From the NCBI RefSeq assembly GCF_022601735.1, contig NZ_JAKUMM010000005.1:288957-352956 (forward strand): 64,000 nt of DNA. Direction: 5' to 3'. The notes under the pieces were generated by a model. The model did no database searches. It saw only the letters and a list, made by a program, of their open reading frames with translations, and was not told the DNA's origin. The position numbers and the translations under genes were made by a program. Below, one piece after another: positions 16,294 through 25,215 of the stretch (its first letter is position 1; every line of letters begins with the position of its first letter). The stretch comes from Atopomonas sediminilitoris (GTDB taxonomy: Bacteria; Pseudomonadota; Gammaproteobacteria; Pseudomonadales; Pseudomonadaceae).

Positions 16294-16731
16294 TTAGCTT
16301 TCCAGCAAGAAGGTCACTGGCCCATCGTTGAGCAAATGTACCTGCATGTCAGCACCGAAGCGGCCGCACGCCACCTGTGGGTGCTGGCTTTGGGCTTGGC
16401 TGCGTAAGTAGTCATACAGCGCCTCGCCGTGGGCCGGTGGGGCGGCGCTGGAAAAACTCGGGCGCAGACCTTTTTGCGTGTCGGCGGCGAGGGTGAATTG
16501 CGACACCAGCAGCAGGCCGCCATCGATGTCACGCAGCGACAGGTTCATCTTGCCGTCACCATCGGCAAACACCCGGTAGTTCAGCAATTTGTGCAGTAGC
16601 TTATCGGCGCTGGCGTGGTCGTCATGCTTCTCTACGCCGACCAACACCAGCAAGCCTTGATCGATGGCGCCGACGATCTCGCCATCGACTTCGACGCGGG
16701 CATGCCGCACCCGTTGAATCAGTCCCTTCAT
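16294..16731 (-). CDS. dtd: D-aminoacyl-tRNA deacylase
   Basis: This 145-residue protein has the normal Dtd length. It has the catalytic strand [12 protein letters not shown] near residue 80 and the C-terminal N-D-G-P-V-T-F, whose Gly-cisPro selects D-amino acids and glycine. The N-terminus [18 protein letters not shown] is typical. It removes D-amino acids mis-attached to tRNA. Its start overlaps the stop of the peptidase gene by four bases (ATGA), so the two are translationally coupled. Confidence 0.95.
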   Translation of the reverse strand: MKGLIQRVRHARVEVDGEIVGAIDQGLLVLVGVEKHDDHASADKLLHKLLNYRVFADGDGKMNLSLRDIDGGLLLVSQFTLAADTQKGLRPSFSSAAPPAHGEALYDYLRSQAQSQHPQVACGRFGADMQVHLLNDGPVTFLLES

Positions 16732-17699
16732 TGCACGTTCTGCGGGAGGTCCAGCAGGCGGCGCGCCATCTCATTGGTCGCGCGTACTAAAGCATCGGCA
16801 ATGCTCGGCTCGCCCGCAGCGTGGCCGGCATCGCGGACGATCACCAGCTCGCTGTTGGGCCAGCGCTTGTGCAAATCCCACGCGTTATCCAGCGGGCAAA
16901 CCATGTCGTAGCGGCCATGCACGATGATTCCCGGTAGGTGGGAAATCTTGTGCATGTCGCGCAGCAGTTGCCCTTCCTGCAGGAAGATTTGGTTCATGAA
17001 GTAGTGGCACTCAATGCGTGCCATCGCCAGCGCGCGACGTGGGTCACCAAAGCGCTCAACCACTTGCGGGTTCGGGCGCAGCGTCGCGGTGCGGCCCTCC
17101 CACACGGACCACGCTTTGGCGGCGTGCATTTGCGCGATCTGGTCGTCGCCGGTCAGGCGCTTGTAAAACGCGGGAATCATTTCACCGCGCTCGGCCGCGG
17201 GAATCGGCGCGATGTAGTCCTCCCAATAATCGGGGAACACGTGGCTGGCGCCTTCTTGGTAGAACCAGCGCAAATCTTGCTCGCGGCACAAGAAAATCCC
17301 GCGCAACACCAAACCCAGCACCCGCTCCGGATGCGCCTGTGCGTAGGCCAAACTCAGGGTTGAGCCCCAGCTGCCACCAAATAACACCCATTGCTCGATG
17401 CCTAAGTGCTCGCGAATTTTCTCCATGTCGGCAATCAGGTGCGCGGTGGTGTTGTTGTCGAGGCTGGCGTGTGGCGTGGAGCGCCCGCAGCCGCGCTGGT
17501 CAAAGGTGATGATGCGGTACAGTGTGGGATCAAAGAAGCGTCGGCTCAGGGCGTCGCAGCCGCCGCCGGGGCCGCCGTGAATAAACACGATGGGTAAGCC
17601 TTCGGGCGTGCCGCTTTCGTCGATATACAGCTCGTGCGGTGCCTCAACGGCCAGCGTATGGCGGGCGTAGGGTTTAATCTCGGGGTACAGACACTGCAT
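16728..17699 (-). CDS. pip: Proline iminopeptidase (alpha/beta hydrolase)
   Basis: The protein has 323 residues starting at [22 protein letters not shown] 17699 has GCAGGAGC upstream, whereas the open frame extends much further without family sequence. Motifs are the oxyanion loop H-G-G-P-G-G-G near residue 44, D-Q-R-G-C-G-R-S, the nucleophile elbow G-G-S-W-G-S near residue 112, the late G-R-Y-D-M-V-C (catalytic Asp) and D-A-G-H-A-A-G (catalytic His). It releases N-terminal proline from peptides in the cytoplasm. It forms an operon with dtd by a 4-bp overlap. Confidence 0.94.
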   Translation of the reverse strand: MQCLYPEIKPYARHTLAVEAPHELYIDESGTPEGLPIVFIHGGPGGGCDALSRRFFDPTLYRIITFDQRGCGRSTPHASLDNNTTAHLIADMEKIREHLGIEQWVLFGGSWGSTLSLAYAQAHPERVLGLVLRGIFLCREQDLRWFYQEGASHVFPDYWEDYIAPIPAAERGEMIPAFYKRLTGDDQIAQMHAAKAWSVWEGRTATLRPNPQVVERFGDPRRALAMARIECHYFMNQIFLQEGQLLRDMHKISHLPGIIVHGRYDMVCPLDNAWDLHKRWPNSELVIVRDAGHAAGEPSIADALVRATNEMARRLLDLPQNVQ

Positions 17700-17790
17700 G
17701 GCACGCTCCTGCGGCAAGTCCATGAGGGGCGCATTAGCCCCAGCTATGTAGCGATCATACTGGCGTGCGACACGAATAAAAGGAGTTTGT

Positions 17791-18240
17791 ATGCACAATC
17801 TCACGCGGTCGTGGTTGATTGGATGGGTTCGGTTGACGTGGGTTGGCTTGGCACTGCTGCTGGTGAGCTGCGCAGCGGATGACCCACTGGCTGAGCTGAA
17901 GGCCGAAGTCGCCGCGCTGGCCGATAACCTCGACAACAAACGCAGCGCCGCCGTGCTGGCGCAGTTACACCCCTCGTTTCACGCCCAAGACGGCCAGTTC
18001 GACCGCGCGTGGGCCCAGCGCACCATGACCTTGCTGTACCTGCGGCACAAAAATGTTCACGTGCTGCCGCTGGCGGTGGATAGCCAGTTAACCGGCGCTG
18101 AGCGCGGCACCACCCAAGCGCAAGTCACCTTGGCTGGCGCTGAACAGCTGCTGCCTAACGCCGCCGCCAGCTATCGGGTGCGCTTGGAGTGGTGGCGTGA
18201 CGACGGGCGTTGGCAGTTAGCGCGCTTGTCGTGGGAGTAG
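17791..18240 (+). CDS. Putative lipoprotein, NTF2-like fold possible
   Basis: The 149-residue protein has a lipoprotein signal peptide: hydrophobic WVGLALLLVS followed by Cys-27 (L-V-S-C). The mature part (ELKAEVAALADNLDNKRSAAVLAQLHPSF, then R-V-R-L-E-W-W-R-D-D-G-R-W-Q-L) looks like the helix-then-curved-sheet layout of NTF2-like proteins. I recognise no named family. AAGGAG precedes ATG 17791. It is followed by an orphan binding protein on the same strand. Confidence 0.7.
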   Translation: MHNLTRSWLIGWVRLTWVGLALLLVSCAADDPLAELKAEVAALADNLDNKRSAAVLAQLHPSFHAQDGQFDRAWAQRTMTLLYLRHKNVHVLPLAVDSQLTGAERGTTQAQVTLAGAEQLLPNAAASYRVRLEWWRDDGRWQLARLSWE

Positions 18241-18283
18241 TGGTCTAGGCTTAAGCGTACGTGACACGTTTGAGGCCAATAGT

Positions 18284-19033
18284 GTGCGTCGGTATCTGCG
18301 GTTTTTACTGGTGTTAGCTGTGTTATTCGGGCTGCCTCGCTTGGGATGGGCCGAGCCCCTGTTGGTCGGGGTTGAGGCGCTGAACATGCAGCCCTTGTAT
18401 TACCTTGATCAGCGCGGTCGCTATCAGGGCTTTGCCAATGACCTGTTGACCGACTTCGCCAAGCGTCATGGCTATCAGCTAGAAATTAAAGCCTTGCCGG
18501 TGGCGCGTTTGTACCACGCGTTTTTCAACGGCGACGTTGAGTTTAAATTTCCCGACTCGCCGCAGTGGGATCAGCCGCAGCGCGCGAGGTTAGCCATTCA
18601 CTACAGCGATCCGGTGCTGGAGTATTTAGATGGCGTGATGCGGCTGAATCTTGACCCCGTGCCGCCGGGCTCGCGGCCGATGCGTCTGGGGATTATTCGC
18701 GGCTTTAAAGCCGACTACCTGTACGACAACGGTGAGTTTGAGATGGTGCAGGGCAATTCGCTGGAGCAGTTGTATTTGCTGCTTGAAAAGCAGCGTATTG
18801 ACGGCATCTTCTTCAATGCGCAAAGCATCAATTACCAGCTGGCGCAGGATGACGGTCTAAGGGCGCAACGCTTACGTTTGGATCGGCACTTGCCGTATCT
18901 GCAAGGCCACTACCGGCTCAGCAGCTTTCAACGCCCCGAGGTGATTGAGCAGTTTGACCGTTATTTGTTGCAGCACGCCGCCGTGGTGGCGCAACTCAAG
19001 TTGCGCTGGGGCGTGCCGGCAGTGGATGAGTGA
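18284..19033 (+). CDS. Orphan periplasmic binding protein (SBP family 3-like)
   Basis: The 249-residue protein has a signal peptide (FLLVLAVLFGLPRLGWA). The mature protein starts E-P-L-L-V-G-V-E-A-L-N-M-Q-P-L-Y-Y-L and continues Q-G-F-A-N-D-L-L-T-D-F-A-K-R-H-G-Y, the usual first lobe of family 3 binding proteins. It lacks adjacent transport genes. The start is GTG 18284 behind TGAGG; a GTG two bases earlier is out of frame. The role may be sensing or uptake of a small polar ligand; the ligand is not evident. Confidence 0.72.
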   Translation: MRRYLRFLLVLAVLFGLPRLGWAEPLLVGVEALNMQPLYYLDQRGRYQGFANDLLTDFAKRHGYQLEIKALPVARLYHAFFNGDVEFKFPDSPQWDQPQRARLAIHYSDPVLEYLDGVMRLNLDPVPPGSRPMRLGIIRGFKADYLYDNGEFEMVQGNSLEQLYLLLEKQRIDGIFFNAQSINYQLAQDDGLRAQRLRLDRHLPYLQGHYRLSSFQRPEVIEQFDRYLLQHAAVVAQLKLRWGVPAVDE

Positions 19034-19047
19034 GCAAGGCCGCTGGT

Positions 19048-19305
19048 TTACTTCAGCCCACGGCCTGAAAACAGCATGACTTTGTCGCCCAAAAACTGCA
19101 CGCTGATGCCGGTTTTATCGTCGCCCCATTCGCAGCTGGTGGCGCCCATGGCCCCTTCACACTCACCCGCACCGAGCAGGGTCTCGACCTCGGCTTTACT
19201 CATGCCGACCTTGAGCTGGTCGTAATGCTGTTGGTTGACCTTACTGCACCCGCTGAGCAGGGTCAGGGCGAGGAGGGCGGTACCAGCGAGTAACGATGAG
19301 CGCAT
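19048..19305 (-). CDS. Small lipoprotein with BamE/SmpA-like (DUF3862-type) fold
   Basis: The 85-residue protein has signal LLAGTALLALTLLSG followed by the lipobox Cys (S-G-C-S). The mature part V-N-Q-Q-H-Y-D-Q-L-K-V-G-M-S-K-A-E-V-E-T-L-L-G has the 'Y-x-x-L-x-x-G-M-s-x-x-e-V' pattern of SmpA/BamE-like and DUF3862 outer-membrane lipoproteins. Two further cysteines (GAGECEG, TSCEW) could form a disulfide. AGGAG precedes ATG 19305. It is eight bases upstream of the DUF924 gene on the same strand, so probably co-transcribed. Confidence 0.75.
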   Translation of the reverse strand: MRSSLLAGTALLALTLLSGCSKVNQQHYDQLKVGMSKAEVETLLGAGECEGAMGATSCEWGDDKTGISVQFLGDKVMLFSGRGLK

Positions 19306-19313
19306 AACAACTC

Positions 19314-19931
19314 CTAAAACGATGAGCCGGGCTGGCGCAGAAAGGCCAGTTCTTCCGGCGTGGATGGGCGCTCAAGCAGCGCATTACGATGCGGATAGCG
19401 GGCAAAACGTTGGATCACCGCACGGTGGCGCTCAGCATAATCGAGAAAGCCAGCAAAGGCAGGTTGCGCGGCAGGTTCTAGCGTGCTGACTTCGGCCAGC
19501 AGCGCGCTAAAGTGGCTGACGCTGGCCTCTTGCGCGGCCAAATCTTCTTGATGCTCCAGCACCAAATAGACAAACACACGTTGGAGCGGATCGAGCGAGG
19601 ACGCCCAACCGAGCGCTAGGCCGCGCGTTACCCAAGCTTGCGCGTGGCGATCGCCGCTAAAGGCGCGGGCGTCTTGGCGATACAACATGCGGGGTAGCTG
19701 ATCGAGCAGCAATAACAGGCCAAGCCAGCGCGTGGGACTGTCGATGGATGGGTCTAATTCGCCGCGCAGTGCTTGTTTGACGGCTGTGCCAAAGCGTTGC
19801 TGGGCTTGTTGGTCTTGGGCGTCGTGTTTACCAAACCATAGGCCGTGGCGTTGTTCGATGCGGGCCTGCAAGGTGGGGGCGGTGCCGAACCACCAATCGA
19901 GTAGCGGTTGTTCATGCCAAAGGCTGTGCAT
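19314..19931 (-). CDS. DUF924 family protein
   Basis: The 205-residue protein starts at MHSLWHEQPLLDWWFG (ATG 19931 with TGGAGG upstream). It shows the DUF924 hallmarks: L-D-W-W-F-G near the N-terminus, L-L-L-L-D-Q-L-P-R-M-L-Y-R with A-F-S-G-D, Y-L-V-L-E-H-Q-E-D, and H-R-A-V-I-Q-R-F-A-R-Y-P-H-R-N-A-L-L. The fold is all-helical and TPR-like; the biochemical role is unknown. It is divergent from the tandem DsbA-fold gene. Confidence 0.85.
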   Translation of the reverse strand: MHSLWHEQPLLDWWFGTAPTLQARIEQRHGLWFGKHDAQDQQAQQRFGTAVKQALRGELDPSIDSPTRWLGLLLLLDQLPRMLYRQDARAFSGDRHAQAWVTRGLALGWASSLDPLQRVFVYLVLEHQEDLAAQEASVSHFSALLAEVSTLEPAAQPAFAGFLDYAERHRAVIQRFARYPHRNALLERPSTPEELAFLRQPGSSF

Positions 19932-20029
19932 AGGGCTTGCCTCCAGAGGGGCTTCACGGCAGGGTAAAACAACAACAAGACTAGCAGCGCCGCACAGCGT
20001 GCTGCACAGGCTGAGCAAGGGAGTACACC

Positions 20030-21331
20030 GTGACGTCAATCGTACCTTACGTGGCCGCTGGACTGGCCAGCCCTTGGTTACGCCAGCAGCGTCAGCGCCT
20101 GCACAGGCTTGGCCATGCCTTGCGCCGCCAGCCAGCCACCGTCGAGGTGTACTTGGCGGTGGATGACCCTTACAGCTACCTGCTGGCGCAGGCGTTGCCG
20201 CGTTTGCAGGCGCGCTTTGCTGTGCAGTGGCGGGTGCGCACGGTGCTTAATCGCGAGGCGCAGCACTACCCCGAGCCCGAGGCGTGGTACGCCAATGCCT
20301 GTGTCGATGCGCAGCATCTAGCGCGCTTGTATGGCTTGCAGTGGCCCAAAGACTTACCGCAGTGGAGCAGTGCGCGTTTAGAAAGCTACACCCGTGATTT
20401 GCTATTGGCCGAGCAGCAGCCTGATGCCGTGGCACGGGTGGCGGATTTGTATCGGCGCGCGTGGGGTGGTGCGGGTTTGACGCGTGCTTGGCAGCAACAG
20501 GATTGGCGCGCTTGGTTGGCGGCCAATGAGCTGCGCCGCGCTCGTCTTAAGCACTACGCCAGCGCCATGCTGTATTACGCCGGCGAGTGGTACTGGGGAC
20601 TGGATCGTCTCGATCATTTAGAGCGTCGTCTGCAAAGCGAGCGCCGCGCACTGACGCTAGACGGCGTGCAATTCGATCGCACTTGGCAGTCGTTTTGTCA
20701 GCTGCCGGCTCCAGAAACCGCACCGGAAGCCACCGAACTTGAAGTGTTTTTCTCGATTCGCAGCCCGTACTCGCACTTGGGCTTGCAGCGTGCGATGCAA
20801 CTGGCCGAGCACTATCACCTGCCGCTGCGTTTGCGGCCGGTGTTGCCGATGTTGATGCGCGGCCTGCCGGTGCCGCCGACGAAGAAGTGGTACATCTTTC
20901 ACGACACCAAACGCGAAGCCGACAAGCTTGGCATTCCTTACGGCAAGGTGGCTGATCCCTTGGGGGCGGGGGTTGAGCGTTGTTATCAGTTGTTTGCGTG
21001 GGCGCAAGCGCAAGGCCAAGGCTTAGCGTATTTGCACAGCGTCAGTCTTGGGGTGAACAGCCAAGGCTTAGACGCGGCCAATGATCGCCATTTACGCCAG
21101 ATGGTTGAGCGCGCCGGCTTATCGTGGGCGCACGCGCAGTCGCTATTGGGTCAGCAAGATTGGCGAGCGTGGGCGCAAGACAACCTCGACGCCCTGCGCG
21201 AGGCAGGGCTGTGGGGCGTGCCGAGCTTTCGCTACGGCGATCTGTGCTTTTGGGGGCAAGATCGCCTCGGCTTACTGGAGCAAGCCTTGCGTCGGCGTTG
21301 GCATTTGACCGCGCCGGCCGACGCCCCGTAA
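20030..21331 (+). CDS. Tandem DsbA/HCCA-isomerase-fold protein
   Basis: The 433-residue protein contains two copies of a 2-hydroxychromene-2-carboxylate isomerase/kappa-GST-like thioredoxin fold. Repeat 1 (about 38-235) has V-Y-L-A-V-D-D-P-Y-S-Y-L-L-A. Repeat 2 (about 238-425) has V-F-F-S-I-R-S-P-Y-S-H-L-G-L and ends in W-G-V-P-S-F-R-Y-G-D-L-C-F-W-G-Q-D-R-L. Neither has a CxxC, and the S-P-Y-S motif fits glutathione-dependent isomerases more than disulfide enzymes. Start GTG 20030 follows AAGGGAG. There is no signal peptide, so it is cytoplasmic. The duplication suggests an internal heterodimer-like enzyme; the substrate is unknown. Confidence 0.82.
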   Translation: MTSIVPYVAAGLASPWLRQQRQRLHRLGHALRRQPATVEVYLAVDDPYSYLLAQALPRLQARFAVQWRVRTVLNREAQHYPEPEAWYANACVDAQHLARLYGLQWPKDLPQWSSARLESYTRDLLLAEQQPDAVARVADLYRRAWGGAGLTRAWQQQDWRAWLAANELRRARLKHYASAMLYYAGEWYWGLDRLDHLERRLQSERRALTLDGVQFDRTWQSFCQLPAPETAPEATELEVFFSIRSPYSHLGLQRAMQLAEHYHLPLRLRPVLPMLMRGLPVPPTKKWYIFHDTKREADKLGIPYGKVADPLGAGVERCYQLFAWAQAQGQGLAYLHSVSLGVNSQGLDAANDRHLRQMVERAGLSWAHAQSLLGQQDWRAWAQDNLDALREAGLWGVPSFRYGDLCFWGQDRLGLLEQALRRRWHLTAPADAP

Positions 21332-21334
21332 GCC

Positions 21335-21850
21335 TTACGCGGCGGGCGCGGTGTATGCGCCGCTGGCGTAGTGCAGCTCGTAGCTGTGGCTGTAGATTTC
21401 TAGAATGTTGCCGAACGGGTCTTCCATGTAAATCATGCGGTAGGGCTTCTCGCCTGGGTAGTAATAGCGCGGTGCTTTCATGCGCTTTTTGCCACCGGCG
21501 GCGACGATTTTTTCGGCCAGCTCTTCAACGTTCGGGTCTTGCACGCAGAAGTGGAAGATGCCGGTTTTCCAGTACTCGAAGTTGTCTTCGGGGTTCTCTT
21601 GGTTTTTGAACTCGAACAGCTCGACGCCAATGCGGTCGCCAGTGGACAAGTGCGCAATACGAAAGCGCTCCCAGCCGGCGCCGAACACGTCGGTGCACAT
21701 CTCGCCGATGGCGGAGTCATCTTCGGTGATCTCGGTCGGCGGCATGATCAAGTACCAACCAAGCACCTCGGTGTAAAACTTAACGGCGGCTTCAAGGTCG
21801 GGAACAGAAATGCCGATGTGGGAAAAACTGCGCGGATAGGTCTGTGACAT
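21335..21850 (-). CDS. VOC/glyoxalase-fold dioxygenase-like protein
   Basis: The 171-residue protein has the N-terminal F-S-H-I-G-I-S-V-P-D-L-E-A-A-V-K-F-Y. A second module has I-F-H-F-C-V-Q-D-P-N-V, and the end has Y-M-E-D-P-F-G-N-I-L-E-I-Y-S-H-S-Y. These give the His and Glu metal ligands of the vicinal oxygen chelate superfamily (glyoxalase I, extradiol dioxygenases). The reaction cannot be set from sequence. It is divergent from a LysR-type regulator, which probably controls it. GAGGC precedes ATG 21850. Confidence 0.85.
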   Translation of the reverse strand: MSQTYPRSFSHIGISVPDLEAAVKFYTEVLGWYLIMPPTEITEDDSAIGEMCTDVFGAGWERFRIAHLSTGDRIGVELFEFKNQENPEDNFEYWKTGIFHFCVQDPNVEELAEKIVAAGGKKRMKAPRYYYPGEKPYRMIYMEDPFGNILEIYSHSYELHYASGAYTAPAA

Positions 21851-21931
21851 GCTGTGCCTCGCGATAGGGATGTCGAACGGGGTGTTCGATGCGATGGCTA
21901 CAGCTTAGTCAGGAGTGTGTTGCATTAGAAA

Positions 21932-21956
21932 TTATCAATTATTATTCTTTTGATAA
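21932..21956. promoter_or_regulatory. Probable LysR-type operator between the VOC gene and its regulator
   Basis: An inverted repeat TTATCAA-N11-TTGATAA lies in an AT-rich patch in the 127-base divergent gap. This fits the T-N11-A dyad expected for LysR-family binding. It sits about 20 bases before the regulator start, so autoregulation is likely. Confidence 0.6.
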
Positions 21957-21977
21957 ATTCGTGTTATTGGATGGCCT

Positions 21978-22886
21978 ATGCTCAACGCCCAGTGGCTGCA
22001 CACCTTCAAAACCTTGGTCGAGGTCGGTCACTTCACGCAGACCGCAGAACGCCTGTTTATGACTCAGCCTGGGGTGACTCAGCAGATCAAAAAACTGGAA
22101 GAGGCCTGCGGTCATGCGCTGCTCAAGCGCGAGGGCAAGCGTTTTAGCCTCACCGAGCAAGGTCGTCTGGTGTATCAGCATGCGCAAACCTTGGCCGCGC
22201 AAGAGACGCGCCTGCACCAGCAATTAAGCTTTGATGACCCGCACGCCGGGGTGTGCCGCATTGCCTGCTCTGGTGCGCTGGCGCTGAGTTTGTATCCGCC
22301 GTTATTGCAGCGGCAGGCGCGCCATCCGGCGCTGGTCATGCAGTTAGAGGTAGCGCCTAAGGACAGTATTACCCGCGCCGTCAGCGCAGGCACGATTGAT
22401 ATCGGTATCGTTACCCAAGCACCGGATGACCCCGCGCTGGAAGCCCAACAGATTGGCAGCGAGATCATCCAGCTGATTCTGCCGGCGCAAGCCGAGGCGG
22501 CGGCCCCTGTGAGCGCCGATCTGCCGGCTATCCTGCGCAAGCTTGGCCTGATTCGGCACCCAGATGTGGAGCACTACCTCGCGCTGTACCTCGCCCAATG
22601 CGGCGATGCCGCCCTGCAGCAGGTGGCGCTGGCCAGCTTGCCGGTGCATGGCTATGTCAATCAGTTGCAGCAAATCTTGCTGCCGGTGGCGCAGGGGTTG
22701 GGCTTTACCGTGTTGCCGGCGCGTGCGGTGAAGGCGTTTGCTGCGCCAGAACAACTGCGGGTGTGGCAATCACCGCGTGAGGTCAGCGAGCCGTTGTATT
22801 TGCTGCAACGCCGTGGCCGCGAGCTGCCGGCGCGCTTTGCGCCGTTGCTCAAACAGATGGCGCAGTGGCTGGCGCTTGCGCCTTAG
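21978..22886 (+). CDS. LysR-family transcriptional regulator
   Basis: The 302-residue protein has a canonical N-terminal winged helix-turn-helix: W-L-H-T-F-K-T-L-V-E-V-G-H-F-T-Q-T-A-E-R-L then T-Q-P-G-V-T-Q-Q-I-K-K-L-E-E. A linker helix and a PBP2-like effector domain follow (about 90-300; V-C-R-I-A-C-S-G-A-L-A-L-S-L-Y-P). The divergent VOC gene is the likely target. The stop overlaps the convergent AraC-type gene by four bases. The effector is unknown. Confidence 0.92.
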   Translation: MLNAQWLHTFKTLVEVGHFTQTAERLFMTQPGVTQQIKKLEEACGHALLKREGKRFSLTEQGRLVYQHAQTLAAQETRLHQQLSFDDPHAGVCRIACSGALALSLYPPLLQRQARHPALVMQLEVAPKDSITRAVSAGTIDIGIVTQAPDDPALEAQQIGSEIIQLILPAQAEAAAPVSADLPAILRKLGLIRHPDVEHYLALYLAQCGDAALQQVALASLPVHGYVNQLQQILLPVAQGLGFTVLPARAVKAFAAPEQLRVWQSPREVSEPLYLLQRRGRELPARFAPLLKQMAQWLALAP

Positions 22887-23860
22887 GCGACATAAGGCTG
22901 GAACTTGCGTCGGTACTCGCTGGGGCTCAGGCCAAGACGCTGTTTAAACAGGCGGCGGAATGAGTTGTGATCCTCGTAGCCGACTTGCAAGGTGATCTGG
23001 TCAAACGCCAAATCGCTGTTCTCCAGCAACAAGCGCGCTTTCTCTAAGCGCAGGTTTTGCAGGTAATGAATGGGCGTTTGCTCGGTGGCTTCTTTGAAGC
23101 GGCGGATGAAGTGCCGTGTACCGATGTTGAATTGTTCGGCCACGCGCTCCATCACGATGGGTTGCTGCAGATGCCGCTCCAGCCAGACCTGCACTTTAAG
23201 AATATCGCCATCGCCATGGTGCTTTTTAAACGCGGTGCTGGCGTAGGGTTGTTGGGTTTGCTGGGTACCGTCGATGAGCAAATGCTTGGCGCAGTCGGCG
23301 GCCAATTGCGGTGAGCCGAATTTACGAATCAGGTGCAGCAGCAAGTCACTGCCGCTGTTGGCTCCACCGGCGCAATAGATCAGGCCGTCCTCGGTCAGGG
23401 TGCGCTCGGCTTGCAATTTAATCTGCGGATAGCGGCGGGCAAATTGCGCGGCAAAGGCCCAGTGTGTGGTGGCATTGCGGCCGTCGAGCAAACCCGCCTC
23501 CGCACAGATAAAGGCGCCGGTGCACAAACTGGCAATCGCACAGCCGCGCGCGTGTTGCTCTTGCAGCCAGCCGTAGAGCGCGCCCAGCGTGGGGAGCAGG
23601 CGCAAAATGCTGAACATATAGCCGGGCACCATGATCAAGTCACAGGACGGCAAGCTGGCCAGACTGTGCTGCGGGGTGAGTATCAGCCCACCGCTACAGG
23701 TGACGGGGGCGCCATCAAGGCTGGCGGTGTACAGCTCAAACAGCGGCGCTTGATCGGGCAAGCTGTGGCAGTACAGCGCATTGGCCATGCCAAAGGTTTC
23801 TAGTGCGGCGCTGACGCTGATCGAGGCGCAGTGCTCGCTCATCAAAATGGCTATCTTCAT
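22883..23860 (-). CDS. GlxA-type AraC-family regulator with DJ-1/PfpI domain
   Basis: The 325-residue protein has an N-terminal class I amidotransferase-like domain (about 1-190) with D-L-I-M-V-P-G-Y and the elbow I-A-S-L-C-T-G-A-F, whose Cys is retained. A C-terminal AraC DNA-binding domain (about 220-322) has F-N-I-G-T-R-H-F-I-R-R-F-K and V-G-Y-E-D-H-N-S-F-R-R-L-F-K. The family regulates carnitine, arginine or amine catabolism in pseudomonads. The target is not clear; the divergent alpha/beta hydrolase gene is a candidate. Confidence 0.9.
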   Translation of the reverse strand: MKIAILMSEHCASISVSAALETFGMANALYCHSLPDQAPLFELYTASLDGAPVTCSGGLILTPQHSLASLPSCDLIMVPGYMFSILRLLPTLGALYGWLQEQHARGCAIASLCTGAFICAEAGLLDGRNATTHWAFAAQFARRYPQIKLQAERTLTEDGLIYCAGGANSGSDLLLHLIRKFGSPQLAADCAKHLLIDGTQQTQQPYASTAFKKHHGDGDILKVQVWLERHLQQPIVMERVAEQFNIGTRHFIRRFKEATEQTPIHYLQNLRLEKARLLLENSDLAFDQITLQVGYEDHNSFRRLFKQRLGLSPSEYRRKFQPYVA

Positions 23861-23970
23861 GGTCGCTAATGCTCGGTAAAAATCGCATGTAAGAAGTCAT
23901 TTTTCGCCGTAGAGACGCCGCGGTCAATCGCTCACGCTTACCCTCGTTGATTGATGGGGAGTGTCTAACG

Positions 23971-24807
23971 ATGAAATTGGCCTTTTACCGTGCGTTTAAA
24001 CAACCGTTCTTTGGTCGCTTTATGAAGCCGTGGCGCTGGCCCGAAGGAGTGGACCAACAGGTGTGGGTGCGCCAGTCGATTGCTAGCCGCTCCGGCGCCA
24101 CCTTGTCGGCGTTGGTGGCTGACGCAGTGCAGCCTGAGCAAGCTAAAGGCGCGGTGCTGATGGCGCACCCGATGGGCGTGGCGGCCAAAGGCTTTTGGCT
24201 CAAATACGGCCACGCCGAGCTGCTGCGCCAAGCCGGTTATCATGTCATGGTGTTTGATCTGAACGGCTTTGGCGAAAGCACCTCGACCACCATGGACTAC
24301 CCGCTGGACGTGCTTGCCGCCGGCCTTGCCCTGCAAGCGCGCTACCCCGACTTGCCGGTGGCGGTGGTCGGCGCCTCGATGGGCGCAGCGATGACCACCT
24401 GCGCGCTGGCCGAGCCTGATCACCCGTTCCAGGCCGTGGTGCTGGAGGCGGCGTTCCCAACCCTGCTGCATTTCTGGTCGCGCTACCCGGTGCCCAAGTT
24501 GGGTATTCAGCTGTCCAAGCTGGTCTACCCGGCCGGTGAGCGGCGCATGCGCCCGCTGCATGCCGCCACCCGCTTAGCCAGTCAGCCGCCGGTGTTAATG
24601 ATCTACGGCGACGCCGACGAATTCACCCCCGTACGCGACGGCCAGTTGCTGCACAGCGCGTTAAGCGCCAGTACCCAAACCCAGTTCTGGCAGGTGCCGA
24701 ATGCCGAACACACCCACGCTTACGCTGCCGCGCCGCAAGAATACGCTGCACGGGTGCTTAACTTTTTGGCTGAGCATTTACGTGAGCGACGGGTGTTGGC
24801 GTGGTAA
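23971..24807 (+). CDS. Alpha/beta hydrolase
   Basis: The 278-residue protein starts at MKLAFYRAFKQPFFG (ATG 23971, GGGGAG upstream). It has strand-loop V-L-M-A-H-P-M-G-V, then V-F-D-L-N-G-F-G-E-S, the nucleophile elbow V-G-A-S-M-G-A-A near residue 135, Y-G-D-A-D-E-F-T-P (Asp) and N-A-E-H-T-H-A-Y (His). No signal peptide is present. Substrate class is unknown; the sequence resembles lysophospholipase or YcjY-type hydrolases. It is divergent from the GlxA-type regulator. Confidence 0.82.
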   Translation: MKLAFYRAFKQPFFGRFMKPWRWPEGVDQQVWVRQSIASRSGATLSALVADAVQPEQAKGAVLMAHPMGVAAKGFWLKYGHAELLRQAGYHVMVFDLNGFGESTSTTMDYPLDVLAAGLALQARYPDLPVAVVGASMGAAMTTCALAEPDHPFQAVVLEAAFPTLLHFWSRYPVPKLGIQLSKLVYPAGERRMRPLHAATRLASQPPVLMIYGDADEFTPVRDGQLLHSALSASTQTQFWQVPNAEHTHAYAAAPQEYAARVLNFLAEHLRERRVLAW

Positions 24808-24814
24808 GTCCCGA

Positions 24815-25126
24815 TTATTCGGGGGCTTTCACCATAATGTAATTAATTAAAAAATATTCGGCATTCTGGCAATTACCCAGAAACGCTACCTTGGCTTTAG
24901 TAGCCATTGCTTGCATGGCTAGTGACTGTACATGGGTGTTCGCTGGTAAATAAGCATAAGTGGCCGTGGGGCAACCAACTGCGCCCCAGCCCGAGTTATT
25001 GCTCATATACAGAGTGCCTGTCGTATCATATTTAATAATTTCAATATTTTTGTAGGGTGTTTCTGCCGACATGCTGTGTAATGGCATGGTCAATAACAGT
25101 GACGCTAAGCTGGCTTTTAGCCGCAT
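24815..25126 (-). CDS. Small secreted protein with two cysteines, paralogue of the next gene
   Basis: The 103-residue protein starts at MRLKASLASLLL (ATG 25126 behind AAGGAG). The signal peptide ends near H-S-M-S-A. The mature chain of about 83 residues has exactly two Cys (V-G-C-P and G-N-C-Q), so one disulfide is likely. The pattern 'x-C-x(n)-Y-L-P-x(n)-A-M-A-T-K-A-K-V...C...K-A-P' is similar to the neighbouring 107-residue protein (G-F-N-I-I-R-L-P...S-M-A-L-S-A-Q-A-T...C...L-A-P). I know no named family. It lies downstream of the toxin locus on the same strand. Confidence 0.7.
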   Translation of the reverse strand: MRLKASLASLLLTMPLHSMSAETPYKNIEIIKYDTTGTLYMSNNSGWGAVGCPTATYAYLPANTHVQSLAMQAMATKAKVAFLGNCQNAEYFLINYIMVKAPE

Positions 25127-25215
25127 AATTACCACTCCTTAGTAATAGTAAGTTTTCCTGAATGGGGCAGTGAGGCTTTACTGTGATTGCAACATCGCCC
25201 TAATCACCTTGCCGC

